Source: Phosphoribacter sp037046615 (lineage in GTDB: Bacteria; Actinomycetota; Actinomycetes; Actinomycetales; Dermatophilaceae). From it: a DNA stretch of 64,000 nucleotides. Below the pieces are notes generated by a model. It saw nothing but the letters and a program-made list of their open reading frames with translations. It made no database searches and was not told where the DNA came from. Shown here piece after piece: positions 1 through 12,187 of the stretch (position 1 is the first letter of the stretch; each line of letters starts with the position of its first letter). Position numbers and translations under genes: made by a program. The stretch spans positions 434,001-498,000 of the forward strand of contig JBAOHD010000008.1 in assembly GCA_037046615.1 (NCBI GenBank). Direction: 5' to 3'.

Positions 1-205
1 TGAGCGTGCGCGACAGCCGGTCGTTCTGTGCCGACAGCGTCGTCAGGGACGTCTGCTGGGCCGCAAGCCGATGCTCAAGCTCCCGGACTCGGGCAGGGTC
101 AGCCCGGTGCTGGCTGCGCAGGGCGTCGAGCTCGGCCCGCAGGCGCTCTTCCGCCGCCGATGCATCCTCGGGACGCACGGAGTCGTCCGTCGCGTCTGTC
201 GTCAT
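1..205 (-). CDS. mpa: Proteasome-associated AAA ATPase Mpa/ARC, N-terminal fragment
   Basis: The gene runs off the left edge, so only the first 68 codons are visible. The translation begins MTTDATDDSVRPEDASAAEE and goes on into a heptad-like stretch (ELDALRSQ, RVRELEHRLAAQQTSLTTL), which fits the N-terminal coiled coil that in Mpa/ARC captures Pup-tagged substrates. The OB and AAA domains lie outside the window. ATG at 205 is preceded by AAAGAGG at a good distance. It sits 32 bases downstream of trmI on the same strand, the usual actinobacterial arrangement at the head of the Pup-proteasome locus. The identification rests on the coiled coil plus this neighbourhood, since no ATPase motif is visible. 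Confidence 0.8.
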   Translation of the reverse strand, partial: MTTDATDDSVRPEDASAAEERLRAELDALRSQHRADPARVRELEHRLAAQQTSLTTLSAQNDRLSRTL

Positions 206-237
206 GAGAGCACCTCTTTCGTCCGCTCTCCCCGACC

Positions 238-1383
238 CTAACTCGGAGTGACGCTCCGACGGGCTCGGCGCACCTTCTTGTCCGAGATCGTCCGCTCGCC
301 CAATGCCTCGGGCGTCCAGGCCGTGTCCGGGACGGCCAGCGCTCCCTCGCGCGCATGACCTGCGGGTATGCCGTGTCCGCTCGCCTCCGTGCTCGAGGTG
401 CCCGACGCGCCCGTCGTGCCCGACCCGGCCTCGCTCTCCCCGTAGGCACCCTTCGCCGGACGACGGGTCCGTCGAGGGGCTGCCACCCCCGTGGCCAGCC
501 GGCGTGAGGTGACGAGGAAACCGGTGTGCCCGTGCATGCGGTGCTGGGGACGCACAGCCAAGCCCTCACAGTGCCAGCCTCGGACCAGTGACTCCCACGC
601 GGAGGGCTCGGTGAAACCGCCGTGCTCGCGCAGGGCCTCGGCGATCCGCGACAACTGCGTCGTCGTCGCGACGTAACACGTGAGGACTCCGCCTGGGCGG
701 AGTGCAGCCGCGACTGCGGTGAGGCATTCCCACGGGGCGAGCATGTCCAGGACGACCCGGTCGACACTGCCCTCCTCGACCTCGTCTCCGAGGCTGTCGG
801 CGAGATCACCGATGACGACTCGCCAGGACGGGTGGTCGGGCCCGAGGAAGGCCCGGACGTTGCCCTGAGCGATCGCCGCGAAGTCTTCCCGCCGCTCGAA
901 CGAGATCAGCTCGCCTCGTTCGCCGATCGCTCGCAGCAGCGACATCGACAGGGCGCCCGATCCCACCCCTGCCTCGACGACCCGCGCGCCGGGATGGATA
1001 TCCCCCATCGTCACGATCTGACCGGCGTCCTTGGGATAGACGACCGCCGCGCCGCGAGGCATCGACATGACGTAGTCGGCAAGCAGAGGGCGCAGGGCGA
1101 GGTATTCCACTCCGGCCGTGTTGAGCACGACGCTGCCCTCACGAGCGCCGATGAGGCTGTCGTGGAGCAGCCGACCTTGGTGTGTGTGGAACTCCCGTCC
1201 AGACTCCAAGGTGATCGTGTGGAGTCTGCCCTTGGAGTCGGTGAGCTGCACGCGATCACCCGGCACGAAGGCCCCTCGCCGAGCCTGCGCTCCCGTGGCC
1301 GCACCAGCGCCGACGCCTGCGATCGGCTCGAGAGACTCCTGGGCCGTGGGGGTGTCGCCGTCGGTCGTCGCCTCGCTGGTCAT
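238..1383 (-). CDS. trmI: tRNA (adenine(58)-N1)-methyltransferase TrmI
   Basis: This 381-residue protein is expected to methylate N1 of A58 in the tRNA T-loop using S-adenosylmethionine. After a variable N-terminus it shows the family's small beta domain (about 40-105), then the Rossmann methyltransferase fold with the SAM-binding motif VVEAGVGSGALS and the catalytic-region motif DRVVLDMLAPWE. The C-terminal 90 or so residues are low-complexity (GTTGASGTSSTEASG) and basic at the end, longer than in most homologues. It follows the SSB-like gene by 11 bases and precedes mpa by 32, so co-transcription is likely; the trmI-mpa pair matches the mycobacterial order. No strong Shine-Dalgarno precedes the ATG. 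Confidence 0.93.
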   Translation of the reverse strand: MTSEATTDGDTPTAQESLEPIAGVGAGAATGAQARRGAFVPGDRVQLTDSKGRLHTITLESGREFHTHQGRLLHDSLIGAREGSVVLNTAGVEYLALRPLLADYVMSMPRGAAVVYPKDAGQIVTMGDIHPGARVVEAGVGSGALSMSLLRAIGERGELISFERREDFAAIAQGNVRAFLGPDHPSWRVVIGDLADSLGDEVEEGSVDRVVLDMLAPWECLTAVAAALRPGGVLTCYVATTTQLSRIAEALREHGGFTEPSAWESLVRGWHCEGLAVRPQHRMHGHTGFLVTSRRLATGVAAPRRTRRPAKGAYGESEAGSGTTGASGTSSTEASGHGIPAGHAREGALAVPDTAWTPEALGERTISDKKVRRARRSVTPS

Positions 1384-1394
1384 GTCGGGAGAGT

Positions 1395-1787
1395 CTAGGT
1401 GCGCTGGCCTGGCGTCATCCGCCGGACAACTCTGGCCTCGACGTCGTAACGGCTCTGGACGGCGGCGCCCACCCTGAAGAACCGCCGCCGCAGCGCCCCC
1501 GACACCTCGATCACATCGCCTTCGGCGAGGCGCAGGGCAGCACGACGGGTCGCAGCCGACCAGCAGGACACGTCGATGACGTCGACCGTGGGCCCGGTCG
1601 GCGTCCGGCGTCGCTCGCGAGGCACCACCAGGCGCAACGAGACGACCTCGTCGCCACTGGGCAGCTCCCGCAGTGTCGGAGGGGCCGGGACGTGACCGAC
1701 GAGGCGGACGTCATTGGTCGGGGTGTCCATCGGCGGAGGTGATGGTGCGGGGCTGTCCGTCACCCTGGTGGCTGGGTGTCTCGGCAT
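1395..1787 (-). CDS. SSB-like single-stranded DNA-binding (OB-fold) protein
   Basis: A 130-residue protein with one OB-fold: NDVRLVGHVPAPPTLRELPS, then EVVSLRLVVPRERR, VIDVSCWSAATRRAA and GDVIEVSGALRRRFFR follow the strand pattern of the SSB family. It lacks the long acidic C-terminal tail of the replicative SSB, so it is more likely an accessory paralogue than the main SSB. The upstream ATG at 1787 is chosen because AGGAG lies about 6 bases before it; a second ATG at 1730 has no Shine-Dalgarno. It is the first gene of the SSB-trmI-mpa string. DNA binding is inferred from the family, and the biological role is not known. Confidence 0.78.
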   Translation of the reverse strand: MPRHPATRVTDSPAPSPPPMDTPTNDVRLVGHVPAPPTLRELPSGDEVVSLRLVVPRERRRTPTGPTVDVIDVSCWSAATRRAALRLAEGDVIEVSGALRRRFFRVGAAVQSRYDVEARVVRRMTPGQRT

Positions 1788-1960
1788 GAGGATCTCCTGA
1801 AGGATCGCGGGTCGATGGCGCCAACGTGATCCTCTGCCGCGAGCCTTGCCCCTGTGACCGCGTGAACTATCTCTGGTGATCGTGGGGTTCCGTCGTGGCG
1901 GGTTGTGGACAGAGCCAGGCCGCAGGCCGACACCTCGCTCCTCGGCTGCCCGAGCGGGAG

Positions 1961-3100
1961 TCAGGGCGCAGGCGCGATGAGGGAGCGTTCCACGTCGGCG
2001 ATGCTCACGGTGCCGAGCACCCGGTGGGCTTGGTCGACTGCCAACACATCGGCCATGCCGGGAAGGTCGGCACCATCACCGGCCAAGCGCTGGACCACCG
2101 AGGTCGCATCTCCGGACGGGTCCGTGACGACGACCCACGCCTGCGGCACACCCAGCCCGAGCTCGCTCGCCGACACCGCCTGGAGGTCGGCTTCGGGCAA
2201 GTCCAGGAGCTTGGCCGTGTCGATGACCGCGACGGGCCGGCCGAGCGGGTCGATGAGCACGGCATACTGCGCCGCGGGGGTTGCGACCAAGCCAGCAGCG
2301 ACGCTCGCGGCCGAGGCGCTCATGGGCAGAGCGACGACCGGGCGCAGCACCTGCTGCAGGCGCAACCGGCCCACCGCCGAGCGGGTCCTCCCCACAGCGA
2401 TTGCCGTGCTGGCACCTCGCCAGAGGAATGATCCGATGAGCAGCACCCAGATGACCGTCACGGTGTCGGGAGCCCGTTGGGAGAGCAGCGGCTCGAGGAT
2501 CGCAAACCAGGCGCCGACGACGATTGTGACGATCCGGCCGGCCCAGCCGGCGACGATCATGCCCGTCGACCGGCTCCCGGTGGCCCCCCACACGGCGGCT
2601 TCGACGAGAGCCCCGCCGTCGAGCGGCAGCCCAGGCAGGAGGTTGAAAATCGCGACGAAGGCATTCGCGAAGGTGAGCGCGCCGGCCAGAAGACTCGGGA
2701 TGGGGGCCTCCAGGGCTTGCCAGAGTCCCCATCCGAGCACGGCGAGAAGGACGTTGCCGAGCGGTCCGGCGAGCGCGATGACCGCAGACGATTTCGCGGT
2801 GAGGGTCGCTGACGAAAAGACGGTGTGCCCGCCCCAGAGGTTGGCGACGATCCGGTTGACCGGCGCCCCGAAGGCCCGAGCCGCCAGCGCGTGCCCGGCC
2901 TCGTGCACGAGGATCGAGACGAGCAGCAGGAGCGCGTATGCCGCAGCCACGGCATACCCGACGGGGGGGCGCAGACCGAATCGGGAGCCGAAGGTGACGA
3001 TGATGACGACAGCGATGACGCCCCACGACTTCGCGAGATAGACCGGTATGCCGCCCACCCGGCCGAGGAGCCAGCCGTGGTCGGCATCGGTCGCGCTCAT
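1961..3100 (-). CDS. Site-2 protease family zinc metalloprotease (M50) with CBS-like C-terminus
   Basis: A 379-residue polytopic membrane protein. The zinc motif HEAGH is at residues 66-70, after two hydrophobic segments, and the second catalytic motif, LPGLPLDGG with Asp161, lies in a later membrane helix; together they define intramembrane M50/S2P proteases. After about residue 235 the sequence leaves the membrane and resembles a CBS-type sensor (AAQYAVLIDPLGRPVAVIDT, VLAVDQAHRVLGTVSIADVE). Such proteins cleave membrane-bound regulators; no substrate can be named here. ATG at 3100 is the first Met of the conserved N-terminus (LLGRVGGIPVYL). It is divergent from metH, with 63 bases between the starts. 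Confidence 0.9.
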   Translation of the reverse strand: MSATDADHGWLLGRVGGIPVYLAKSWGVIAVVIIVTFGSRFGLRPPVGYAVAAAYALLLLVSILVHEAGHALAARAFGAPVNRIVANLWGGHTVFSSATLTAKSSAVIALAGPLGNVLLAVLGWGLWQALEAPIPSLLAGALTFANAFVAIFNLLPGLPLDGGALVEAAVWGATGSRSTGMIVAGWAGRIVTIVVGAWFAILEPLLSQRAPDTVTVIWVLLIGSFLWRGASTAIAVGRTRSAVGRLRLQQVLRPVVALPMSASAASVAAGLVATPAAQYAVLIDPLGRPVAVIDTAKLLDLPEADLQAVSASELGLGVPQAWVVVTDPSGDATSVVQRLAGDGADLPGMADVLAVDQAHRVLGTVSIADVERSLIAPAP

Positions 3101-3163
3101 GCGTCCAGACCCTACGTCATCGGGGGATACTGGACCGACTGTCCAGACTCCAAGAGGAACCTC

Positions 3164-6984
<3,821 letters not shown>

Positions 6985-6990
6985 CCGGCC

Positions 6991-7836
6991 ATGGTTGCCG
7001 CGCTGTCGCCGAGCCGCGCCTCAGACTTCAAGAACTGCCCGATGTTGTATCGCTTCCGGGTCATCGACCGGTTGCCCTCCCTGCCGAGCCCGGCCGCCGC
7101 GCGGGGGACCCTGGTCCACGCCGTCCTGGAGCGATTGTTCGACCTGCCCGCGCCCGAGCGCACCCCTGCCGCGGCCGCGGGTCTCGTCCCAGTCCAGTGG
7201 CAGCGACTGGTCGAGGAGGAACCCGAGCTCCGGACCGTTGTCGACCAGGACGCCGACGGTGCGCCGGACGAGTGGTATGCCCAGGCGGTGGCCCTCATCG
7301 AACGGTGGTTCACCCTCGAAGACCCCACAGCGCTCGAGCCCGCCGAACGCGAGCTCTACGTCGAGGCTGAGGTGGACGGCCTCGTGTTGCGCGGCTACGT
7401 CGATCGTCTCGACGTCGCCCCCGATGGACAGCTTCGGGTCGTGGACTACAAGACGGGGCGGTCCCCCTCGGAGCTGTTCGAACGCTCCAGCCTCTTCCAG
7501 ATGAAGTTCTACGCCCTGGTCCTCTGGCGGTCCCGGGGCGTCGTGCCGACCCTGCTCCAGCTCGTCTACCTCGGCAACGGTGAGATCGTCCGCTATGCCC
7601 CCGATGAGGCTGACCTGCGCGCCACCGAGCGCAACGTCAAGGCCCTGTGGGCGGCGATCCAGCGAGCGGCAGAGACGGGCGACTGGCGTCCGAGGGTGTC
7701 CAAGCTCTGCGACTGGTGCGACTACCGCGATCTGTGCCCTGCCTGGGGTGGCACCCCGCCGCCGCTGCCCGCTGACGCCAGCAGCCGCGCGGTCGACCCT
7801 CAGGTCGTCGGCCGCCCCACGCCGGCAGACGACTGA
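6991..7836 (+). CDS. RecB-family PD-(D/E)XK nuclease with Fe-S cluster cysteines
   Basis: A 281-residue single-domain nuclease of the RecB/Cas4-like PDDEXK_1 type. Visible features are His43 in GTLVHAVLE, Asp138 in GYVDRLD, and the VDYKTG core (Asp152, Lys154), which form the metal-dependent active site. Cys16 near the N-terminus together with Cys240, Cys243 and Cys249 (KLCDWCDYRDLCP) match the 4Fe-4S staple of AddB/Cas4 nucleases. It starts 6 bases after the metH stop and is probably co-transcribed. Its 3' end overlaps the convergent HAD gene by 37 bases. A homologue occupies the matching place in mycobacteria (Rv2119 region). A role in DNA processing is inferred from the family. Confidence 0.9.
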   Translation: MVAALSPSRASDFKNCPMLYRFRVIDRLPSLPSPAAARGTLVHAVLERLFDLPAPERTPAAAAGLVPVQWQRLVEEEPELRTVVDQDADGAPDEWYAQAVALIERWFTLEDPTALEPAERELYVEAEVDGLVLRGYVDRLDVAPDGQLRVVDYKTGRSPSELFERSSLFQMKFYALVLWRSRGVVPTLLQLVYLGNGEIVRYAPDEADLRATERNVKALWAAIQRAAETGDWRPRVSKLCDWCDYRDLCPAWGGTPPPLPADASSRAVDPQVVGRPTPADD

Positions 7837-8516
7837 GCACGGGGGTCCCGGTGGCGCAGACAGGAGGTGAGGTCCATGAGGTCCTCGAGCGTGCGACCCT
7901 CCAGCGTCGCCACCTGCACCGTGCCGGGCCATTCGGGCACAGACACGATGTGCGGCACGACGATCGTCGGCACGCCGGCTGCGACCGCTGACCGGGCCCC
8001 GGTGAAGGAATCTTCGATCGCGATGCAGTCGCCCGGATGGGCACCGAGTGCGGCGGCTGCTCGGAGATAGGGCTCCGGATGCGGCTTGCCATGAGCGACG
8101 TCGTCGCCGCTGACCACTGCGTGGATGAGCCCCGGCCCGGCAGCGTCGACGAGGAGGCGCGCCAGCACGGCATACGACATCGTCACGAGGGCACTGGGCA
8201 CCCCGGCGGCCCCGACCGCAGCGAGGAGTTCGCGGGCGCCCGCTCGCCAGGGCACCTCCTGCGCGAGGCGCTCTGCCACCCCGGCCACGAGGCGGGCGAC
8301 GACGGCTTCGGGGCTCAGAGTCACCGGAGTGTGGTCGATGATGTATGCCGCTGAGTCCAGCAGGGCGCTGCCGACGAGTTCGTGGGCGTGGTCGAGCGAC
8401 CATTGGCCACCGAAAGACTCGACGAGGGCAAACTCCTCCGCGATCCAGTAGTGCTCAGAATCGACGAGAGTCCCGTCCATGTCCCAGAGGACTGCGGCGG
8501 GCAACAGCGGCGGCAT
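7800..8516 (-). CDS. HAD-superfamily phosphatase (beta-phosphoglucomutase-like)
   Basis: A 238-residue HAD hydrolase. The nucleophile motif is WDMDGTLVDS (Asp12, Asp14); motif II is in PSALVTMSY, motif III is the Lys of GKPHPEPY, and motif IV is AIEDSFTGARSA. The cap lies between motifs I and II (subclass I), which places it with small-molecule sugar phosphatases and mutases such as PGMB; the substrate cannot be read from sequence. It is divergent from the PAC2 gene, with about 114 bases between starts that contain an inverted repeat (8569-8593). Its last codons overlap the convergent nuclease gene. Confidence 0.9.
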   Translation of the reverse strand: MPPLLPAAVLWDMDGTLVDSEHYWIAEEFALVESFGGQWSLDHAHELVGSALLDSAAYIIDHTPVTLSPEAVVARLVAGVAERLAQEVPWRAGARELLAAVGAAGVPSALVTMSYAVLARLLVDAAGPGLIHAVVSGDDVAHGKPHPEPYLRAAAALGAHPGDCIAIEDSFTGARSAVAAGVPTIVVPHIVSVPEWPGTVQVATLEGRTLEDLMDLTSCLRHRDPRAQSSAGVGRPTT

Positions 8517-8568
8517 ACGGGAGTGTCCTTCGTGTCGGTGGGTCGGTTCGTGCAGCGGTGGCGTCGCT

Positions 8569-8593
8569 CCACCTTACGTGCGACGTAGGGTGG
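8569..8593. promoter_or_regulatory. Inverted repeat between divergent HAD and PAC2 genes
   Basis: CCACCTTACGT, then GCG, then ACGTAGGGTGG: 11-base arms with one mismatch and a 3-base centre. It lies 38 bases upstream of the PAC2 GTG and about 53 upstream of the HAD start, so it could be an operator serving either promoter. No matching regulator is recognised. Confidence 0.35.
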
Positions 8594-8630
8594 CCTTAGG
8601 CCACGTCCCATCCCGCTAGGAGTTCGCCTC

Positions 8631-9470
8631 GTGGAATCCGTCCCGGTGCAGCCGCTGCGCGACCCGGTGCTCATCGCTGCCTTCGAGGGATGGAACGACG
8701 CCGGCGAGGCTGCCTCGAGCGCGCTGCGCCATCTCGTGGCCACGTGGGGCGCGGTGGAGGTGGCCGACATCGATCCGGAGGACTATTACGACTTCCAGGT
8801 CAACCGTCCGCAGGCCGCGGTCGTCGACGGCGAGCGGGTCGTGACCTGGCCGACGACCCGGGTCCTCATCGCGCGTCTGCCGCACGCCTCCCATGACGTC
8901 GTCCTCGTCGACGGGATCGAACCATCCACTCGCTGGCGCAGCTACACCCGCGAGGTCCTCGACATCGCGCACGACCTCGGAGTCCAGGCAATCGTCACCC
9001 TCGGCGCCTATCTCGCCAACGTCCCCCACACGCGACCGATCCCCGTGACGATGACGGCCGACACCGCTGGCGCCCGCGACCGCTGGGGCGCCGAGAGCAG
9101 CGACTACGAAGGACCGACTGGGATCGTCGGCGTCATCGGGTATGCCGCCTCCCTGGCCGGTCTGGACGCCGTGGCCTGCTGGGCGGCGATCCCCTACTAC
9201 GCCGGTGGACCGCCCTCGCCGAAGGCATCGGCCGCGCTGGTCACGCAGGTGTCGACCCTGCTCGGGGTGGCGATCCCGTGCGACGACCTGGACAGCGCCG
9301 GGCGGGAATGGGTCAGCGGGGTCGACGAGCTGGCCGAGTCTGACGAGGAGATCGCCGACTACGTCTTCACCTTGGAGGAGCAGTCGGACTCCGCGGAGCT
9401 CATCGAGGGCAGCGGCGACGCGCTGGCGCGCGAGTTCGAGCAATACCTGCGACGGCGCGACGAGAGCTAA
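8631..9470 (+). CDS. PAC2-family (proteasome assembly chaperone-like) protein
   Basis: A 279-residue PAC2/YgiN-type protein: PLRDPVLIAAFEGWNDAGEA at the N-terminus and VQAIVTLGAYLANVPHT in the middle are hallmarks of the actinobacterial PAC2 family. It is related to eukaryotic 20S assembly chaperones, but the bacterial function is unsettled. GTG at 8631 is preceded by AGGAG at about 7 bases. The C-terminus is acidic. It lies between the HAD phosphatase and mshC, as in other actinobacteria, and its coding sequence carries one copy of the dispersed octamer (9140, read as Tyr-Ala). A link to the proteasome is suggested by family name only. Confidence 0.9.
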   Translation: MESVPVQPLRDPVLIAAFEGWNDAGEAASSALRHLVATWGAVEVADIDPEDYYDFQVNRPQAAVVDGERVVTWPTTRVLIARLPHASHDVVLVDGIEPSTRWRSYTREVLDIAHDLGVQAIVTLGAYLANVPHTRPIPVTMTADTAGARDRWGAESSDYEGPTGIVGVIGYAASLAGLDAVACWAAIPYYAGGPPSPKASAALVTQVSTLLGVAIPCDDLDSAGREWVSGVDELAESDEEIADYVFTLEEQSDSAELIEGSGDALAREFEQYLRRRDES

Positions 9471-9494
9471 CTCGCTCTCCGCACGACCTGCGTC

Positions 9495-10745
9495 CTACAG
9501 CCGCACGCCCAGGAGCCGGTCGATGGTGCGAGCTGCGAGACCTGGTGACGCGAGATCCGCCGAGTGATCTTCGGAGAGGGCCGTGAGGACCCACTCGTCC
9601 ATCGCCCGCAACGCGGTGGGCGTGTCCAGATCGTCGGCGACGGCGTCGCGGACATCGCGGATCAACTGGTCGGTCGATGGCCCGCCGTTGCGTGACAGGG
9701 CGGCACGCCACTGATCGAGCCGCTGCTGGGCACGAGTCAGGTCCTCGTCGGTCCATTCCCATTCGGTGCGGTAGTGGTGGTCGAGCAGTGCGAGACGGAT
9801 GGCCATCGGGTCGACGCCATCGCCGCGCAGTTTCGACACGAGGACGAGGTTGCCGCGGGACTTGCTCATCTTCTCGCCGTCCAGGCCGACCATGGCCTGG
9901 TGGACATAGGCCTGCGCGAACGCGCGCGTCCCGCTGAGCAAGCGCCCTTGGGCGGCGCTCATCTCATGGTGGGGGAAGAGCAGATCCGTGCCCCCACCTT
10001 GCACGGTGAAGGGCAGATCAAGGTGTTCCAGTGCGATGACCGTGCACTCGATGTGCCAACCGGGTCGGCCGTCACCGAGCGACCCGCCATCCCACGAGGG
10101 CTCGTCGAGCCGGGCGCCACGCCACAGGAGCGGGTCGAGGGCGTCCCGCTTGCCCGGCCGCTCGGGATCCCCGCCCCGCTCGGCGAAGAGCGCGAGCATG
10201 TCAGCCCGGGTCTCGTTGGCGATCGACCCCACACCCGGTGCCTGCGACAGGTCGAGGTAGATGTCTTCCGACGAGCATCCGTCCACCGGGAGCCGGTATG
10301 CCGCGCCAGCCTCCTCCAACCTCTGGACCGCCTTGACGATGGCGCCGATGGTCTCGGTCACCCCGAGGTAGTGGTCCGGTGCGATCACCCCGAGGGCGGT
10401 CATGTCCTCACGGAAGAGCGCGGTCTCACGATCGGCCAACACCTCCCAATCAAGGCCGTCGCGGACGGCCCGAGCCAGTAGCGGGTCGTCGACGTCGGTG
10501 ACGTTCTGCACGTAAGTGACCTCGTGACCGGAGTCGCGCAACGCACGCCCGAGCACGTCGAAGGTCACGTAGGTCGCGGCATGACCCATGTGGGTGGCGT
10601 CGTAGGGGGTGATCCCACAGACGTAGAGACCCGCGACCGGTCCGGGAGTCAGCGTGACGAGCCGCTCCGTCGCCGAGTCGAAAACACGAATCGGCCCGTT
10701 GACGCCGGGGATGGACGGGATGGCAGGTGATGGCCAAGAGTGCAC
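9495..10745 (-). CDS. mshC: Cysteine--1-D-myo-inosityl 2-amino-2-deoxy-alpha-D-glucopyranoside ligase (MshC)
   Basis: MshC joins cysteine to GlcN-inositol using ATP, the third step of mycothiol synthesis in the cytoplasm. The 416-residue sequence is a CysRS-like enzyme. It has CGITPYDATHMGHA (Cys43, a zinc ligand, and the HIGH-like motif THMGHA at 51-56), a zinc-binding GWHIEC (Cys234) and FPHHE, and the KMSKS loop at 292-296. The MHSWPSP start and 416-residue length separate MshC from true CysRS. GTG at 10745 fits the usual N-terminus. It is followed upstream by the SCO1664/DUF3090/phosphatase genes on the same strand. Presence of mshC implies mycothiol as the main low-molecular-weight thiol. 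Confidence 0.95.
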   Translation of the reverse strand: MHSWPSPAIPSIPGVNGPIRVFDSATERLVTLTPGPVAGLYVCGITPYDATHMGHAATYVTFDVLGRALRDSGHEVTYVQNVTDVDDPLLARAVRDGLDWEVLADRETALFREDMTALGVIAPDHYLGVTETIGAIVKAVQRLEEAGAAYRLPVDGCSSEDIYLDLSQAPGVGSIANETRADMLALFAERGGDPERPGKRDALDPLLWRGARLDEPSWDGGSLGDGRPGWHIECTVIALEHLDLPFTVQGGGTDLLFPHHEMSAAQGRLLSGTRAFAQAYVHQAMVGLDGEKMSKSRGNLVLVSKLRGDGVDPMAIRLALLDHHYRTEWEWTDEDLTRAQQRLDQWRAALSRNGGPSTDQLIRDVRDAVADDLDTPTALRAMDEWVLTALSEDHSADLASPGLAARTIDRLLGVRL

Positions 10746-10787
10746 CCGGCGAGCCTAACCGTCCCCCAGGGGCACCGCGCACTCCCC

Positions 10788-11729
10788 TCAGATCGCGGGC
10801 CACGGGATCGAGGGCCAATGCCGGCTCGGTCGTGGGTGCCGGCCCGTGCGCAGGAGGTCGGCGACACGGCCCAGGAGAGCCGCGACGTCCGCGCTGGGCA
10901 GGACCTCGCGGAGGTCCCGGGTGAGATCGTCGGCCTCGTCGGTCAACCTCGACTCCAACACGGTGAGGACATCGAGGTCTCGCTGCCGCAGTGCCTTGCC
11001 CGCCCATCCCCACAGGACGGTCCGCAGCTTCGGTTCGGTGTTGAATGTCAGTCCGTGATCGAAGCCCCACAGGCGGCCAGCGCCGTCTCGGACGAGGTGC
11101 GAGCCCTTGCGGTCGGCCTGGTTGGTGATCGCGTCGAGGACGGCGACGTCACGCATGTCGTCGCGATCTTCGTGCAGCACGCTCACCTCAGCGCCATCCG
11201 GCAGGTGACCGTCGACGACGTGCAGCCACCCCGACGGGACCTCCCCGACCGGGGCCAGCGCCACGGGCGAGGACAGATCGGACGACGCAGTATCGGGCGA
11301 GTCGAGCGGCGATCCGATCCACAGTTGGACGGTGCCCACCCCCAGCGGACCCTCGCGCACGACGGTGGGTGGCACGGCGGCATACCCCGTCGCCATCGCC
11401 ACGAGGTATGCCGCGTATTCGCGCCCTGCGAGGGTGCCGGTCGGGAAGTCCCACAGAGGTTGCTCGCCACGGATCGGCTTGTAGATCACCCAGAGCCCGT
11501 CGACGATCCCGACGATGGCGACATTGGAAGCGCCGGAAAGCTGCCCGACGATGTGCAAGTCCCCCGACGCCAGCCGTGCGACCGTCTGGGCGTGCTCGGC
11601 AGGCGTCGCCGGCCCGACCTGCGACCCAGGGGCGGGCGGAGGCGTCTGGTCTGCGGTCAGCGCCGGTATCCGTTGGCGCGGGGGCAGACATGGCCGGTGA
11701 CGTCCAAGGGAAGACCGCAGAACGGACAC
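10788..11729 (-). CDS. SCO1664-family (PI3/4-kinase-like fold) protein
   Basis: An actinobacterial conserved protein resembling a reduced phosphoinositide-kinase fold: SNVAIVGIVDGLWVIYKPIR supplies a lysine-containing strand like a nucleotide-binding loop, and AVLDAITNQADRKGSHLV followed by WGFDHGLTFN resembles the catalytic and metal-binding loops. The substrate is unknown. The neighbours DUF3090 and the MSMEG_4193-type phosphatase occur together in many actinobacteria. The start is uncertain: GTG at 11729 would overlap the DUF3090 end by 73 bases, and the only start-like codon nearer the junction is a CTG at about 11665. The first 25 residues may therefore not be translated. Confidence 0.82.
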   Translation of the reverse strand: MSVLRSSLGRHRPCLPPRQRIPALTADQTPPPAPGSQVGPATPAEHAQTVARLASGDLHIVGQLSGASNVAIVGIVDGLWVIYKPIRGEQPLWDFPTGTLAGREYAAYLVAMATGYAAVPPTVVREGPLGVGTVQLWIGSPLDSPDTASSDLSSPVALAPVGEVPSGWLHVVDGHLPDGAEVSVLHEDRDDMRDVAVLDAITNQADRKGSHLVRDGAGRLWGFDHGLTFNTEPKLRTVLWGWAGKALRQRDLDVLTVLESRLTDEADDLTRDLREVLPSADVAALLGRVADLLRTGRHPRPSRHWPSIPWPAI

Positions 11730-12178
11730 GGGGGTCGCCCCGAGGCGATGACCCGCTGGCAGCGGCGGGCGAAGGCCCGGGCCGACTGTGCGGTCAAGGT
11801 CACCCGGAGGGCGTCTCCGCTGGCTGGCGCATCGCCGTCATCGTCGTCGGGGCGCGCCTCGAGCACGAGGGTGAGGCGGCGTGGGTCCCAGGAGAGCGAG
11901 AGCATCCGCACGCGGAATTCGTCCTCGATCGGTGTGTCCAGGGGGCCGTCGTCGACGAGGGCGGCGGCCCACTCCCCCGTGGGTTCGGCACCGATCTGGA
12001 GTTCGTCGATGACGTCGAGGATCCGGTCGGCGAGGATCGTCAGCTGTTCCTTCTCGCACGACACGCTGATCAACCGTCGGCCGGAGCGAGCCTGGAGGAA
12101 GAAGGTGCGCTGACCGGGGGGGCCGACCGTCCCGGCGACGAATCGCGCCGGAGGGTCGAAATCGTGGACCGGGGCCAT
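11657..12178 (-). CDS. DUF3090 family protein
   Basis: A 173-residue protein of unknown function, conserved in actinobacteria. It opens with HDFDPPARFVAGTVGPPGQR, a family signature, and ends with CPFCGLPLDVTGHVCPR, which gives three cysteines and a histidine in a probable zinc knuckle. The core is soluble with no membrane segment. The gene lies 9 bases after the histidine phosphatase stop and overlaps the start region of the SCO1664-family gene, so the three are probably one operon. Any enzymatic role would be a guess. Confidence 0.9.
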   Translation of the reverse strand: MAPVHDFDPPARFVAGTVGPPGQRTFFLQARSGRRLISVSCEKEQLTILADRILDVIDELQIGAEPTGEWAAALVDDGPLDTPIEDEFRVRMLSLSWDPRRLTLVLEARPDDDDGDAPASGDALRVTLTAQSARAFARRCQRVIASGRPPCPFCGLPLDVTGHVCPRANGYRR

Positions 12179-12187
12179 GACGAAAAC

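Noticed and set aside
3101..3163. Cobalamin riboswitch before metH
   Set aside because: Only 63 bases separate the divergent starts, too short, and no B12-box is visible.
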